Below, piece after piece: positions 25,888 through 34,219 of a DNA stretch of 35,917 nt (positions are counted from its first letter, which is position 1; every line of letters starts with the position of its first letter). The stretch comes from Actinomycetes bacterium. Its GTDB lineage: Bacteria > Actinomycetota > Acidimicrobiia > Acidimicrobiales > RAAP-2. The notes under the pieces were generated by a model. That model was not told where the DNA came from, searched no databases, and saw only the letters and a list, made by a program, of their open reading frames with translations. A program made the position numbers and the translations under genes. The DNA is taken from positions 1 to 35,917 of the forward strand of contig JAJZVL010000024.1 in assembly GCA_021845725.1 (NCBI GenBank), given 5' to 3'.

Positions 25888-26085
25888 ATGATGGCACCTG
25901 GCGCCCCCGGCGTAGTGGGCAGCAGCGGGCGTTGGACCATCCTCGCGGTGCTGACCATGGTCGCGTTCGTGACCAACGTCGACGCGACCATCGTCGTGGT
26001 CGCGCTGCCGAAGCTGACGACGGGCCTTCACACGTCGGTGACGGTGGGGCTGTGGACGCTCACGGGCTACATCATCACGAGCAGT
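25888..26085 (+). pseudogene. MFS transporter (DHA2 type) N-terminal remnant
   Basis: An ATG at 25888 reads about 66 residues typical of the first helices of EmrB/QacA-type drug efflux transporters: WTILAVLTMVAFVTNVDATI, then VVVALPKLTTGL and VGLWTLTGYIITSS. After about 26085 the same frame becomes an arginine-rich, non-membrane sequence (LRCGEGGAGS), and the remaining helices are absent. The frame has no ribosome binding site, and its ATG lies six bases from the divergent gene start. This looks like a truncated gene end at a rearrangement junction, not a functional transporter. Confidence 0.75.
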
Positions 26086-26090
26086 ACACT

Positions 26091-26096
26091 TCGGTG
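26091..26096 (+). promoter_or_regulatory. Possible -10 element of the proline-rich protein gene
   Basis: TACACT lies in agcagtacacttcgg just before the AAGGGGG ribosome binding site of the next gene. It fits TANNNT. It also sits next to the point where MFS similarity ends, so the junction may have brought this promoter in. No -35 box was seen. Confidence 0.25.
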
Positions 26097-26116
26097 CGGG
26101 GAAGGGGGTGCAGGCA

Positions 26117-26944
26117 GTGCAACGACCGCTCACACGAGCGCTGGTGATGCTCGCAGGTGCGTTCGGGATCGTCGCCGTCGCAGCAGCAGTGGCGCTCGCC
26201 GTAGCGGCCACGGTCTGGGGATCAGGCTCCTCTCCGGGCTCCTTCCAGCTCTTCGGGTGCCGGATGCTCGGGTTCACCTGCGCTCCGCAGAACGCGGGTC
26301 CGGCGGTCGGGTCGACGACCCCCTACGCGCTCCCAGGACCGGTAGCTGCCGCGCGCCCGTCCGACCGGGCAGGGCTGTCGCCGCCGGGGACCTCGTCGCC
26401 CGGCACGTCCGATCGCCCGCTTGTGGAGGAAGAGCCGGCGCCGTCGGGAGCCTTGTCGCTCGACGACGCAGCCCACGTGGACGATGCCTCCTTCCACCCG
26501 GCGGCTCCCGACCATTCGGCTCCCGCCGCGTCGGCCGCACAGCGGGCGCCGAGCCGTCCATGGGGCCCTCTCTCGAGCCGTGCGCGGAGCCTTACCTCGA
26601 GTCCCCTTTCGAGCCTTACCTCGAGCCCGCCTCCCCCGTCGAAGCGGGCGGGACCGGCGGCGGGGGTCGCTCCGCGGGCCCTCGGCCCTGGACGGCTCTC
26701 CCCACCACGTCCTTGCCCACCACGTCCTTGCCCACCACGAGGGAACCTGTCTGTCGGTCCCCGGGGCCCGGGCCGCAGTGACGAGACGCCAGCGCCGCCA
26801 CTGCCCACGCCCACGCCACCACCCCTCGCGTCCGCACCCCTCGCGTCCCCGGCCCTCTCGCCCCCCTCATCAGCGCGGCCGCTTCCGTCACCGGTGTCCC
26901 CAGCGCGCCGCGGCGCTCCGGGCTACCCCGAAGCGGTCCGGTAG
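26117..26944 (+). CDS. Membrane-anchored Pro/Ser-rich protein, possibly frameshifted
   Basis: A GTG at 26117 with AAGGGGG eight bases upstream opens a frame with an N-terminal hydrophobic helix (ALVMLAGAFGIVAVAAAVAL). A short Cys-containing stretch follows (FGCRMLGFTCAPQN), then a long low-complexity Pro/Ser/Ala tail to 26944. From about 26550 the alternative frame ending at 26781 has better GC-rich third positions and continues with EPYLESPFEPYLEP and LPTTSLPTT repeats. A frameshift near 26550 is therefore possible, in which case the protein ends at 26781. As drawn, the end overlaps the convergent YhaN-like gene by 22 bases. An exported or membrane-bound linker-rich protein is likely; I recognise no family. 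Confidence 0.5.
   Translation: MQRPLTRALVMLAGAFGIVAVAAAVALAVAATVWGSGSSPGSFQLFGCRMLGFTCAPQNAGPAVGSTTPYALPGPVAAARPSDRAGLSPPGTSSPGTSDRPLVEEEPAPSGALSLDDAAHVDDASFHPAAPDHSAPAASAAQRAPSRPWGPLSSRARSLTSSPLSSLTSSPPPPSKRAGPAAGVAPRALGPGRLSPPRPCPPRPCPPRGNLSVGPRGPGRSDETPAPPLPTPTPPPLASAPLASPALSPPSSARPLPSPVSPARRGAPGYPEAVR
26587..26740 (+). repeat. Short direct repeats in the Pro/Ser-rich gene
   Basis: gagccttacctcgag occurs at 26587-26601 and again at 26611-26625 (24-bp period). cccaccacgtccttg occurs at 26701-26715 and 26716-26730, with a partial copy from 26731. In the alternative frame they encode EPYLE and LPTTS repeats. Confidence 0.8.
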
Positions 26945-29900
26945 CGCGCCCCGCGCTTCACCCCTTCTTGCACCAGGCTCCCTGCGTCGACCAGCCGACG
27001 GATCGCCTGGGGCCAACGTTCCTCGGGGATCTCTGCAGCGGCAAGGATCTCGGCTTTCGAGACCGCCCTGCCCACGCGGCGCACGACGTCGAGGATCGCC
27101 TCCGCGCAGTCTGTACCTGAGCGCCGCGCCGTGCTTGCTGGCTGGAGCAACCCCGCGCGTCGTGGGGCAGACCTCGGCACGCCCTGTGCCGACGGTGGGG
27201 AGCCGTGGTCCCGCGGAGCCAGCCGACGGACTGCGAGCTGGCCAGGCTCGATCGCTGCTTCGGCGGCGGCGACCACGCCTGCATGGTGCGTGAAGAGGAC
27301 CACCTGGGTACGCGACCCGAGCGACGCGAGGGTGCGCAGCGCGACCGCGGTGCGTTGGTCGTCGAAGTTCACCAGGACGTCGTCGAAGACGACTGGGAGC
27401 GGCTCGTCGAGGTGGGAGAGCTGGTGCTCGATCCCGGCGAGCCGAAGGGCGAAGTACAGCTGATCTCTCGCGCCGTCGCTCAGCTGGTCGACGGCGCACA
27501 CCTCAGCGTTGCGGCGCTGCGCGAGGACCACCTGCTGGTCGCCCACGGTGTCGGTCAGCAGCTGCGTGAACGCACCAGTGGTCACGTCGGAGAAGATCGT
27601 CCCGGCGCGCTCGAGGATCGGGCCTCGGTGCCGCTCGCCGTAGGCGGCGACCACCTGGCGCAGGACGACCGCTGCGACCGCCGTTCGCGCGTACTCGGCA
27701 GCAGCCGAAGCCGCGAGGGCGAGGTGGCCCTGGGCACGTTGCTCCATGTCCGCTGCAGTTCCGGCATCGGTGACCGCCTCGAGGTCTTTCCGGGCTTCGC
27801 CGAGTGACTGGTTCGCGGCCTCGAGGTCCGCCTCGAGCCCCTCGATGTCGTCGTGCAGGGTCGCGACGCGCGCAGCGAGCCGGTCTCCGTCCGCGCCGTC
27901 TCCGGCGACTTCGGCCAGGATGGCGTCGAGCGTGCGTCCCCCGCCTTGCTCGAGCAAGGTCGTCTCCCGATCGGCGATCTGCCGGCGCAGGCTGTCGGCC
28001 CGGATCGCCCGATCGGCCACGGACCGAACGTCGGCCTCCGAGCCGCAACGAGCCTCGTCGCGCAGCGCCTGCAGCCGCTCGGTCGAGATGCTCAGCTCTG
28101 CGTCGATGGTCTCCAGCTCCTCGCCGACGCTGTCGAGCTGGCTCCGCAGCACCCTGCGGGACGTCTCGGCCTCGCGGGCGGCGCGCAGCCGATCTCGAAG
28201 TGACGCCGCCGTCGTCAGCGGGTCGGCCCTTGTCGGCGGGTCGGTCGCCGTCAGCGGGTCGATCGCCGTCGGCGGGTCGGCCGTGGTCGGCGGGTCGGTC
28301 GCGTCGCCGAGCCTCAGACCGGACGCGGCCTCCTCCACGAGGGAGCGGTACGCAGCCATGTCACGCTCGATCCCGCGGATCCGGCCTTCGAGGTCCGCGA
28401 CGTCAGCCCGGGCGTTGGCGAGGTCACGCAGCGCGCGCACCGTCGCCAGTGCCACCGGAGCCGGCGTGCGGGCAGCGAGACGCAGCGGCACGAGCGCGGC
28501 GGACCACGAGCGCTCCCAGTCGCCGAGGCGTTCCCGGGCGTCATCGAGGGCACGGCTGCGCGCGACACGGCTCGCCCGCGCCCGCTCGAGGTCCTTCTCG
28601 GTGCCTTCACGCGCGTTCGCCCGGTCACGGGCCGCATCGACGATCTCTTGGGCCCGCGCGACGAGCAACGCCAGCGGCGCGCCAGGCTGGGGACGTACGG
28701 AAGCATCCAGGCGCTGCAGCGCCCCGTCCACGATCGCGGCGGCTTCGGCGACTTCCTGTGCGACGGTGCCGGCCCGTTGCTCGGCGCTCTTGATCTCGTC
28801 GATCGCGCTCAGGAGCCGGCCGTGGTCTTCGAGCCACGTGACCATCTCCGCCGGGTGGCGTGCTTCGACGCCGATCCGTGCCCAGCGTTCGGCCCAGTGG
28901 CGCCGCTCCTCGGCCATCTGGTCGTCGAGCTCCACGAGACGGCGCTCGATGTCCGCCCCGGCCAGGGACGCCTCGTCGTACTGGGCCCTGAGCTGCCCCA
29001 GCTTCGAGAGGTCCTCTGCGTGCGCGTACCGTTCGTCGGCCGCCGCGTCGGCGTCGACGACCGCAGTCTCGTAGCCCCCGGCGAGGTGCACGACGAGATC
29101 GTCGGGTCCTCCGAGCACGCCGCTTCGGGCATCAGACGGCGAGGTCGCGCTCCCCGGGGCCACCCACGCGGCCACCTCCGACGCCCATGTCGCGCCCGTC
29201 TGGGTCAAGAGCGCCCTGCGCACCAGCATCCAGCCGGCTTCCCGGTGCTGGCGGGCGGCCTCGAGCTGCTCGGGCTCGGGAACCCCCCGCGTTCGGGTGA
29301 GCTCGTCCAGTGCACGGCCAAGGTCCTCGCACCTGAGCGCGTGGCGCTCCCGCTCCTCCTCCAGGCCCTTTCGCCGCTCGGCCAGGACCTCTTCGCCACG
29401 GACCGCCGCGGTGACCTCGGCGGACGAGGGTGCGGGCACTCCCTCGACCTCATCGAGCGTGCGGTGCCCGAGCCCGAGGCGGCTCGCCAGGGCGGCCGCA
29501 TCGCTTCGCAGGCGTCCGATCTGCTCGTGCGCGGCCGGAAGGTCCGCAGCCTTCACGACCAGCGGGGCGGCCAGTGCGAGCGCGCGGACGAGCTCGCCGA
29601 CGTCGACGGGCGCGGGAAGGGCCTCGAGGCGCCGTTCGCCGTCCTCGATCTCTGCGTCCAGTGCTGCCAGCTCCTCGGCGGCGGTGCGCACTGCCTGTGT
29701 GAGGGCGGCATGTGCGGCGGCCAGGTCCTCCACGAGGGCGAGCTCGCCGTCGGAGACCACCCAGTCGCCCGCCTCCTGCCCAGCAGTGATGCCGAGACGC
29801 CGGTGGCAGTCCTCGACGCGCTGGCGGGCGACGCGCAGGCGACCCTGGCGCTCGGGAAGGTCCTCGGCGTTGTTCTTGTAGCGGTCGAGCCCCTCGACGA

Positions 29901-30864
29901 CGAGCTCGATCTGCCCTGCACGCGCCAACACTGCGGGGTCGACGCAGAAGCTCGAGATCTCGGCTTCGAGCCTCGAGCGCCGCATGGCCGCCTCGCTCCG
30001 CCGGTTGTCCAGCCCCTCGAGCGCCGCCCGAGAGGCGGCTGCCCTCTTCGCCCAGTCGGCGGTGGGGAGCACCCCTTGTCGTTCGAGGTCTCCCAGGCTG
30101 CGCAACAGCTCGGAGCGCTGGGCGACGAGGGGCAGCGCGGTCCCGATCCGCTCGCTCCGGGCGAGCTCGGCGCGGCGCTCTTCGAGCTCCGAGCGGAGGC
30201 GCAGCACCTGGGCCTGCGCGTCCTCGACCGCCTGGCGGCGCCGGTCGACGTCGCGCGAGCGGACGCGCAGCTCTCTGGCCTGGCGCATGGCGTCGCGGTA
30301 CGCCGCGAGTGACTCGACGACCGGCTGGCGCCGGCCGTTCTCCTTGTAGAGCTCGCCGGCTCGCGAGTCGAGACGGCGGAGCACCTCGCTGAGCGATCGC
30401 GCACCCAGGGCTGCTCCGAACACGAGACGGCCGATCTCGCCACCCGTATCGAGCAGGGCTTCGGAGCCCAGGCGAAGCTCGTCGTGGTCGACGCAGAACA
30501 GGTGCTCGTAGAGCTCCCTCGTGGTCCCGCCGACGAACGCTGCCATGGCGTCCTCCGGGAGCGCACGTCCCTCGGCGTCGACGAGCTTACCCCTCCCCGC
30601 GCCCTGGCGCACGGCGTGCAGCTCCGCACCCCCGGCCGAGCGGAGCGTCATCCCCAGCCGAAGCCCGGCCGGCCCGTAGCGATAGGCGTCCGGGGCTCCA
30701 CGGGCAAAGCCCCACAACGCAGCGAGCAGCGCTCGGCGCGCCGTCGACTTGCCCGCCTCGTTCGGGCCCACCACGATCGTGAGCCCGCTCGGGGGCCCCG
30801 AGAGATCCAGTTCCGTGCCGCCGTAGTGGCCGTAGGCCAGCAGCTCCAGCTGCTCGACCCGCAT
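26923..30864 (-). CDS. YhaN-like SMC/Rad50-type ATPase with C-terminal winged helix
   Basis: The 1313-residue protein resembles the YhaN/Rad50 ATPases that pair with a YhaO/Mre11 nuclease. Walker A is GPNEAGKST (residues 33-41). A very long Glu/Arg/Leu-rich coiled coil spans about residues 160-1130. The C-terminal ATPase half carries the signature LSDGARDQLYFALRLAG and Walker B PVVFDDVLVNFDDQRT. No CxxC zinc hook is visible. The coiled coil is interrupted near residues 854-884 by five DPPTxx repeats. The last ~70 residues (EAILDVVRRVGRAVSKAEIL to the end) look like a winged helix not expected in this family. The ATG overlaps the nuclease stop (TGATG), so the two are coupled. A role in DNA end processing or repair is inferred. 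Confidence 0.9.
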   Translation of the reverse strand: MRVEQLELLAYGHYGGTELDLSGPPSGLTIVVGPNEAGKSTARRALLAALWGFARGAPDAYRYGPAGLRLGMTLRSAGGAELHAVRQGAGRGKLVDAEGRALPEDAMAAFVGGTTRELYEHLFCVDHDELRLGSEALLDTGGEIGRLVFGAALGARSLSEVLRRLDSRAGELYKENGRRQPVVESLAAYRDAMRQARELRVRSRDVDRRRQAVEDAQAQVLRLRSELEERRAELARSERIGTALPLVAQRSELLRSLGDLERQGVLPTADWAKRAAASRAALEGLDNRRSEAAMRRSRLEAEISSFCVDPAVLARAGQIELVVEGLDRYKNNAEDLPERQGRLRVARQRVEDCHRRLGITAGQEAGDWVVSDGELALVEDLAAAHAALTQAVRTAAEELAALDAEIEDGERRLEALPAPVDVGELVRALALAAPLVVKAADLPAAHEQIGRLRSDAAALASRLGLGHRTLDEVEGVPAPSSAEVTAAVRGEEVLAERRKGLEEERERHALRCEDLGRALDELTRTRGVPEPEQLEAARQHREAGWMLVRRALLTQTGATWASEVAAWVAPGSATSPSDARSGVLGGPDDLVVHLAGGYETAVVDADAAADERYAHAEDLSKLGQLRAQYDEASLAGADIERRLVELDDQMAEERRHWAERWARIGVEARHPAEMVTWLEDHGRLLSAIDEIKSAEQRAGTVAQEVAEAAAIVDGALQRLDASVRPQPGAPLALLVARAQEIVDAARDRANAREGTEKDLERARASRVARSRALDDARERLGDWERSWSAALVPLRLAARTPAPVALATVRALRDLANARADVADLEGRIRGIERDMAAYRSLVEEAASGLRLGDATDPPTTADPPTAIDPLTATDPPTRADPLTTAASLRDRLRAAREAETSRRVLRSQLDSVGEELETIDAELSISTERLQALRDEARCGSEADVRSVADRAIRADSLRRQIADRETTLLEQGGGRTLDAILAEVAGDGADGDRLAARVATLHDDIEGLEADLEAANQSLGEARKDLEAVTDAGTAADMEQRAQGHLALAASAAAEYARTAVAAVVLRQVVAAYGERHRGPILERAGTIFSDVTTGAFTQLLTDTVGDQQVVLAQRRNAEVCAVDQLSDGARDQLYFALRLAGIEHQLSHLDEPLPVVFDDVLVNFDDQRTAVALRTLASLGSRTQVVLFTHHAGVVAAAEAAIEPGQLAVRRLAPRDHGSPPSAQGVPRSAPRRAGLLQPASTARRSGTDCAEAILDVVRRVGRAVSKAEILAAAEIPEERWPQAIRRLVDAGSLVQEGVKRGARYRTASG
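28214..28303 (-). repeat. Five 18-bp tandem repeats inside the YhaN-like gene
   Basis: Units such as gtcggcgggtcggtcgcc start at 28214, 28232, 28250, 28268 and 28286, with a few substitutions. They encode DPPTxx/DPLTxx repeats that break the predicted coiled coil. Confidence 0.92.
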
Positions 30865-32150
30865 CAGTCGCCGGCCTCGAGCTCGGCAACGAGGAGCGCT
30901 TCGGACTCCTCGAGGAGGTCGTCGAGCGCGGCACCGTCGAGGACCTTGGCCCCGAGGTCGAGCGCGTCGTCGAGATCGGTCCCGAATCGCCTGCGCACCC
31001 CTGCGAGAATGCCCGCGATCTCCCTGGTCGAAGACTGCCGCCCCGAGACGCCGCCGCGAAGGCGGGCAAAGGCCTCATGCACCGCGTCGACGGCCTCCCC
31101 GCTCGCCCCTTCCCGGCCTGCCGTCCGCGCCGGCGCGGAGATCTCGACGCGCTCGATCCAAAGATCGTCGCCCCCTCCCCCGGCGTCGGCCCGCAGCTGG
31201 GTCTCGTAGCGGTCGGCATGGCGCAGCCACTCCTGGGCGATCGGCGTGCTCGCCCGCAGCACCACGCGCACGGCGTGCAGCTCGGGCGCGGTGGCGGCGG
31301 CCTCCGTCGCAACCGAGGCGCGCAGCTGGCCCAGATCGGCGACGACACGGTCGAGCGCCTCGTCGACCTGCGCGACGTCGCTGAGGTCGACCTCCCTACG
31401 TGCCCAGCGGACCGGCGCGAGGTCGCGACGGGACACGCGTCGGACGCGGTCGGCGTCGTACTCGACCACCGTGGCACCCTTCGGGCCGACCTCACCCACG
31501 TCGCGGCCCTGGAGATTGCCGGGGAAGACCACGTGGACGCCGTCCACCTCGTGCTCCTCGCGGGTGTGGACGTGGCCGAGCGCCCAGTAGGCGTAGCCAT
31601 GCCCGACGAGCGCGTCGAGCGTGCACGGCGCGTACCGGTCGTGACCGGGGCGCCCGTCGAGCGAGGTGTGCAGGACCCCCACGTTCAGAGCGCCGTCCAC
31701 GGCGGGGAGGTAGCCGGCCGACAGGTCGTCGCTGACTGCACGGCTCGGATAGCTGCGGCCCTGCAGGACCGCCCCGGCGTCCTCCAAGACCGTCTGTCCG
31801 GCCGCGTCGTGAGGGAACACGAAGACGTTGTCGGGCAGCCGCAGGCGCTTCGTGATCTCGTTGGCGGCGTCGTGGTTGCCGTAGGCGATGGCGACCGGAA
31901 TGTTCGCCTCGCGCAGCACGTGGAGCTGGCCCTGGAGGAACATCGCCGTCTGGAAGTCGTCCCGGTCCCCGTCGTAGAGGTCACCGGCGATGACCACGAA
32001 GTCCGCCTTCTCGTCCATCGCGCAGTGCACCAGTCGCTCGAACGCACCGCGCGTCGCTCGGCGCAGCCGGTCCACGGGTGCCCCCTCGTAGCGGGACAGG
32101 CCCCGCAACGGGCTGTCCAAGTGCACGTCTGCGCAGTGCACGAACCTCAT
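30864..32150 (-). CDS. YhaO-like exonuclease (SbcD/Mre11 family)
   Basis: The 428-residue protein is a calcineurin-type metallophosphoesterase of the SbcD/YhaO group. All metal-binding motifs are visible in order: ADVHLDSP, IAGDLYDGDRDDF, YGNHDAANE, VLHTSLDG and ALGHVHTREEH. Two Mn2+ ions in this site cleave DNA phosphodiester bonds. The C-terminal part (~260-428) is a capping and ATPase-binding region. The ATG at 32150 was chosen because AGGGG lies eight bases upstream and the first strand starts at once (MRFVHCADVH). Its stop overlaps the ATG of the YhaN-like partner by one base, as expected for subunits of one complex. Confidence 0.92.
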   Translation of the reverse strand: MRFVHCADVHLDSPLRGLSRYEGAPVDRLRRATRGAFERLVHCAMDEKADFVVIAGDLYDGDRDDFQTAMFLQGQLHVLREANIPVAIAYGNHDAANEITKRLRLPDNVFVFPHDAAGQTVLEDAGAVLQGRSYPSRAVSDDLSAGYLPAVDGALNVGVLHTSLDGRPGHDRYAPCTLDALVGHGYAYWALGHVHTREEHEVDGVHVVFPGNLQGRDVGEVGPKGATVVEYDADRVRRVSRRDLAPVRWARREVDLSDVAQVDEALDRVVADLGQLRASVATEAAATAPELHAVRVVLRASTPIAQEWLRHADRYETQLRADAGGGGDDLWIERVEISAPARTAGREGASGEAVDAVHEAFARLRGGVSGRQSSTREIAGILAGVRRRFGTDLDDALDLGAKVLDGAALDDLLEESEALLVAELEAGD

Positions 32151-32206
32151 GTCTCGGGCCCCTTGGCCTCCATGGGTCCCAAGGTTGCCACGCGGCGGTC
32201 TCGCGG

Positions 32207-32246
32207 GCACGGGTGCGCCGCCGACCAGACGGCGGCGCACCCGTGC
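32207..32246 (-). terminator. Strong 16-bp stem-loop after the solute-binding protein gene
   Basis: gcacgggtgcgccgcc (32207-32222) and ggcggcgcacccgtgc (32231-32246) form a perfect 16-bp stem with an 8-base loop. It starts 28 bases after the stop codon of the binding-protein gene. It is the longest perfect hairpin noticed in the window and separates the transporter block from the yhaO/yhaN-like pair. No T-tract follows. Confidence 0.8.
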
Positions 32247-32274
32247 GACGGCGGTGTCCCGTCCAGACGGCGCG

Positions 32275-34116
32275 CTAGGACTTCAGGCTCCATGTCTGGG
32301 GATAGAAGTACTCGTTGGTGCCTTCGGCATACGCACCTGCGAGCTTCGACGAGATCGCCGCGATCTCCGCGGGGGCCGACGGCATCCACAAGTCGGGAAG
32401 CTGCCTTGCCAGGAGCTGGTCGAGACGACGCAGCGTCGCGGCCGCTGCCGATGTCTTCTCGGTGAGCACGCTCTTCGCGAGTGCTGTGACCGTCGGGTTG
32501 CAGTAGTTCCCGTCGTTTGTCGAATCATGACAGACGAAGAGTGTCGTTCCAGGGAAGTATGTCGGACCGTAGGTGTACGACGGTGATGCCCAGTAGCTGA
32601 GCGTGGGAGAATGCGCAGAGCACTTCGCCATCGACTCACCATGGCAGTCATAGCTGTCGTCGATGACCGTTGTGGACGGCTCCTCCTTCAGCAGGAGCTT
32701 GATCCCTGCGGCGGCGAACGAGGCCTGCATCGCCTGTGACTCCTCAGCCAGTACGGGGACACCGCTGGCGTAGGTCAGGGGGATGTCGAGCGGCGTGTGG
32801 TCGGCAATGCCCTTGCCACAGCGATGAGGACCCGTGCCGGGCTTCACGCACTTCGCCACGCCGTGAGCGGGCACGGACCATCCGTGCGACTCGAGCAGGC
32901 GCTCTGCCTTCGCCGGGTCGTACGGGTACGGGGGGTGCACCTTCCCGGACGTCGACGACGGGCTGGTCCGTGGCGCGTACAACGGTCCATATGTGAGCCT
33001 GCCGTAGCCCCCGAGCACGGTTTTCACGTACTGAGGCTCGTTGATCAGCATCTGCATCGCCTGACGGATGTAGAGCTGGCCGACCAATGGCCCATATCGG
33101 GGGTTCGAGTAGTTGATTGTGATGTACGTCAGGCTCGAGGCGTAGCTGGGCACGATCTTGTAGCCCTGTGATTCCAGCGTGTGGATCTGGCCGAGGTCTG
33201 TCAAGGGCAGATAGCCGTAGTCGATTGTGCCCGAGCGCAGCGCGTCGAATTCGGAGCTTGTGCTCGTGAACGGCAGCTCCTCGAACTGCGCGACCTTCGG
33301 CTTGTCGGGCCCCGAGTAATGGGTGTTCGGAACGACCGTCAGCTGCCCGGTGGTCTGGAACCCCGAGCCCGGCTCGATGTGCCACGGGCCATCCACGACC
33401 TGCCACAGCGGGTTCGTGTCCCACGTCTTGAGCGAGCGGGATTGCTGGTTCAGGTAGGCGTACACGCGCTTCGCACCGGCTGCGGTCTCGTCGTAGTTGC
33501 CGACCGGGGCGCTCGCGGAGGTCTTGTCCCATGCCTGCTGTGGAATGGGGAAGAGCTCGGAGAGCACATCGTCGATGAGGTACGTGCGATTGTACGACAC
33601 CGACAGGTTCAGCACGAAGGTGCTCGGTGACGGGGTCGAGTACGACGCCACGTGGTCCATCCACCCGCCCGGGGTGTAATAGGTATAGTTTGTCTTCTCG
33701 TTCAGCATCAGGTTCATCCAGAAGCTCAGGTCTCGAGACGTCACCGGCGCGCCTGTCGACCACGCGTACTTGTTGAAGGTGATCGTGATCGACTTGTCAT
33801 CGTTGGAGAACGTAGGCGGCTTGGCCAGACTGAGCTTCGGGTTCAGGGTGCGGCTGGGATGCGCATTGCTCCCATACCAGTACAGCGGCAGCCAGAACAG
33901 AGGCTCCAGGTACGTCAGGTTGCTGTCGACCGCGGTAGCGCTTCCATCGAGCGGGAAGATGTAGGAGGGGGGCAATCCCGCTGTCTCTGCCCAAGTAATG
34001 ACCCCGCTCTTCTGGTCGAGCGGTGCAGCTCCGGCACTCCCGACCGCCGTCAGCGCCAGCCCGGCGCCGGATAGGACAGCCAAGAGAATACGCGCTGCCT
34101 TTGCCTGAAGTTTCAT
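32275..34116 (-). CDS. Extracellular solute-binding protein, family 5 (peptide ABC transporter)
   Basis: The 613-residue protein is a cluster C (DppA/OppA-like, SBP_bac_5) binding protein that delivers oligopeptides or related ligands to an ABC permease. It has a Sec signal peptide (ILLAVLSGAGLALTAVGSAGAAP) cleaved near residue 31, with no lipobox Cys, so the anchor is unclear. Family segments include LEPLFWLPLYW, ITFNKYAWSTGAPVTSRDL, DGPWHIEPGSGF and RQAMQMLINEPQYV. The ATG at 34116 has an ideal GGAGG seven bases upstream. The ligand cannot be read from the sequence. Base composition looks less GC-rich than the flanking yhaO/yhaN-like pair, and the permease fragment at the window end is on the same strand, suggesting one peptide-uptake locus. 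Confidence 0.9.
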   Translation of the reverse strand: MKLQAKAARILLAVLSGAGLALTAVGSAGAAPLDQKSGVITWAETAGLPPSYIFPLDGSATAVDSNLTYLEPLFWLPLYWYGSNAHPSRTLNPKLSLAKPPTFSNDDKSITITFNKYAWSTGAPVTSRDLSFWMNLMLNEKTNYTYYTPGGWMDHVASYSTPSPSTFVLNLSVSYNRTYLIDDVLSELFPIPQQAWDKTSASAPVGNYDETAAGAKRVYAYLNQQSRSLKTWDTNPLWQVVDGPWHIEPGSGFQTTGQLTVVPNTHYSGPDKPKVAQFEELPFTSTSSEFDALRSGTIDYGYLPLTDLGQIHTLESQGYKIVPSYASSLTYITINYSNPRYGPLVGQLYIRQAMQMLINEPQYVKTVLGGYGRLTYGPLYAPRTSPSSTSGKVHPPYPYDPAKAERLLESHGWSVPAHGVAKCVKPGTGPHRCGKGIADHTPLDIPLTYASGVPVLAEESQAMQASFAAAGIKLLLKEEPSTTVIDDSYDCHGESMAKCSAHSPTLSYWASPSYTYGPTYFPGTTLFVCHDSTNDGNYCNPTVTALAKSVLTEKTSAAAATLRRLDQLLARQLPDLWMPSAPAEIAAISSKLAGAYAEGTNEYFYPQTWSLKS

Positions 34117-34148
34117 CTCATTCCTCCCCTTGTTCTGCAGAAACATCA

Positions 34149-34160
34149 TGAACATGTTCA
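34149..34160. promoter_or_regulatory. Perfect palindrome between the binding-protein and hydrolase genes
   Basis: TGAACATGTTCA is a perfect 12-bp palindrome located centrally in the 103-base interval between two divergent starts. It is a plausible operator for a local dimeric regulator. It is not a LexA site, which needs four bases between GAAC and GTTC. Confidence 0.45.
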
Positions 34161-34219
34161 GCAACAGTCTCCCGGTATGCAGCCGTCGGTCGCATCTCCG
34201 GCGGTCTATGGTCGTGCAT

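Noticed and set aside
28648-30312. Long open frame on the plus strand opposite the YhaN-like gene
   Set aside because: It lies wholly inside the ATPase coiled coil region and has no family motif.
26923-30864. Zinc hook as in Rad50/SbcC
   Set aside because: No CxxC motif is visible within the coiled coil, which fits YhaN rather than SbcC.
34150-34159. LexA (SOS) box GAACATGTTC
   Set aside because: The actinobacterial SOS box needs GAAC and GTTC separated by four bases; here only two separate them.
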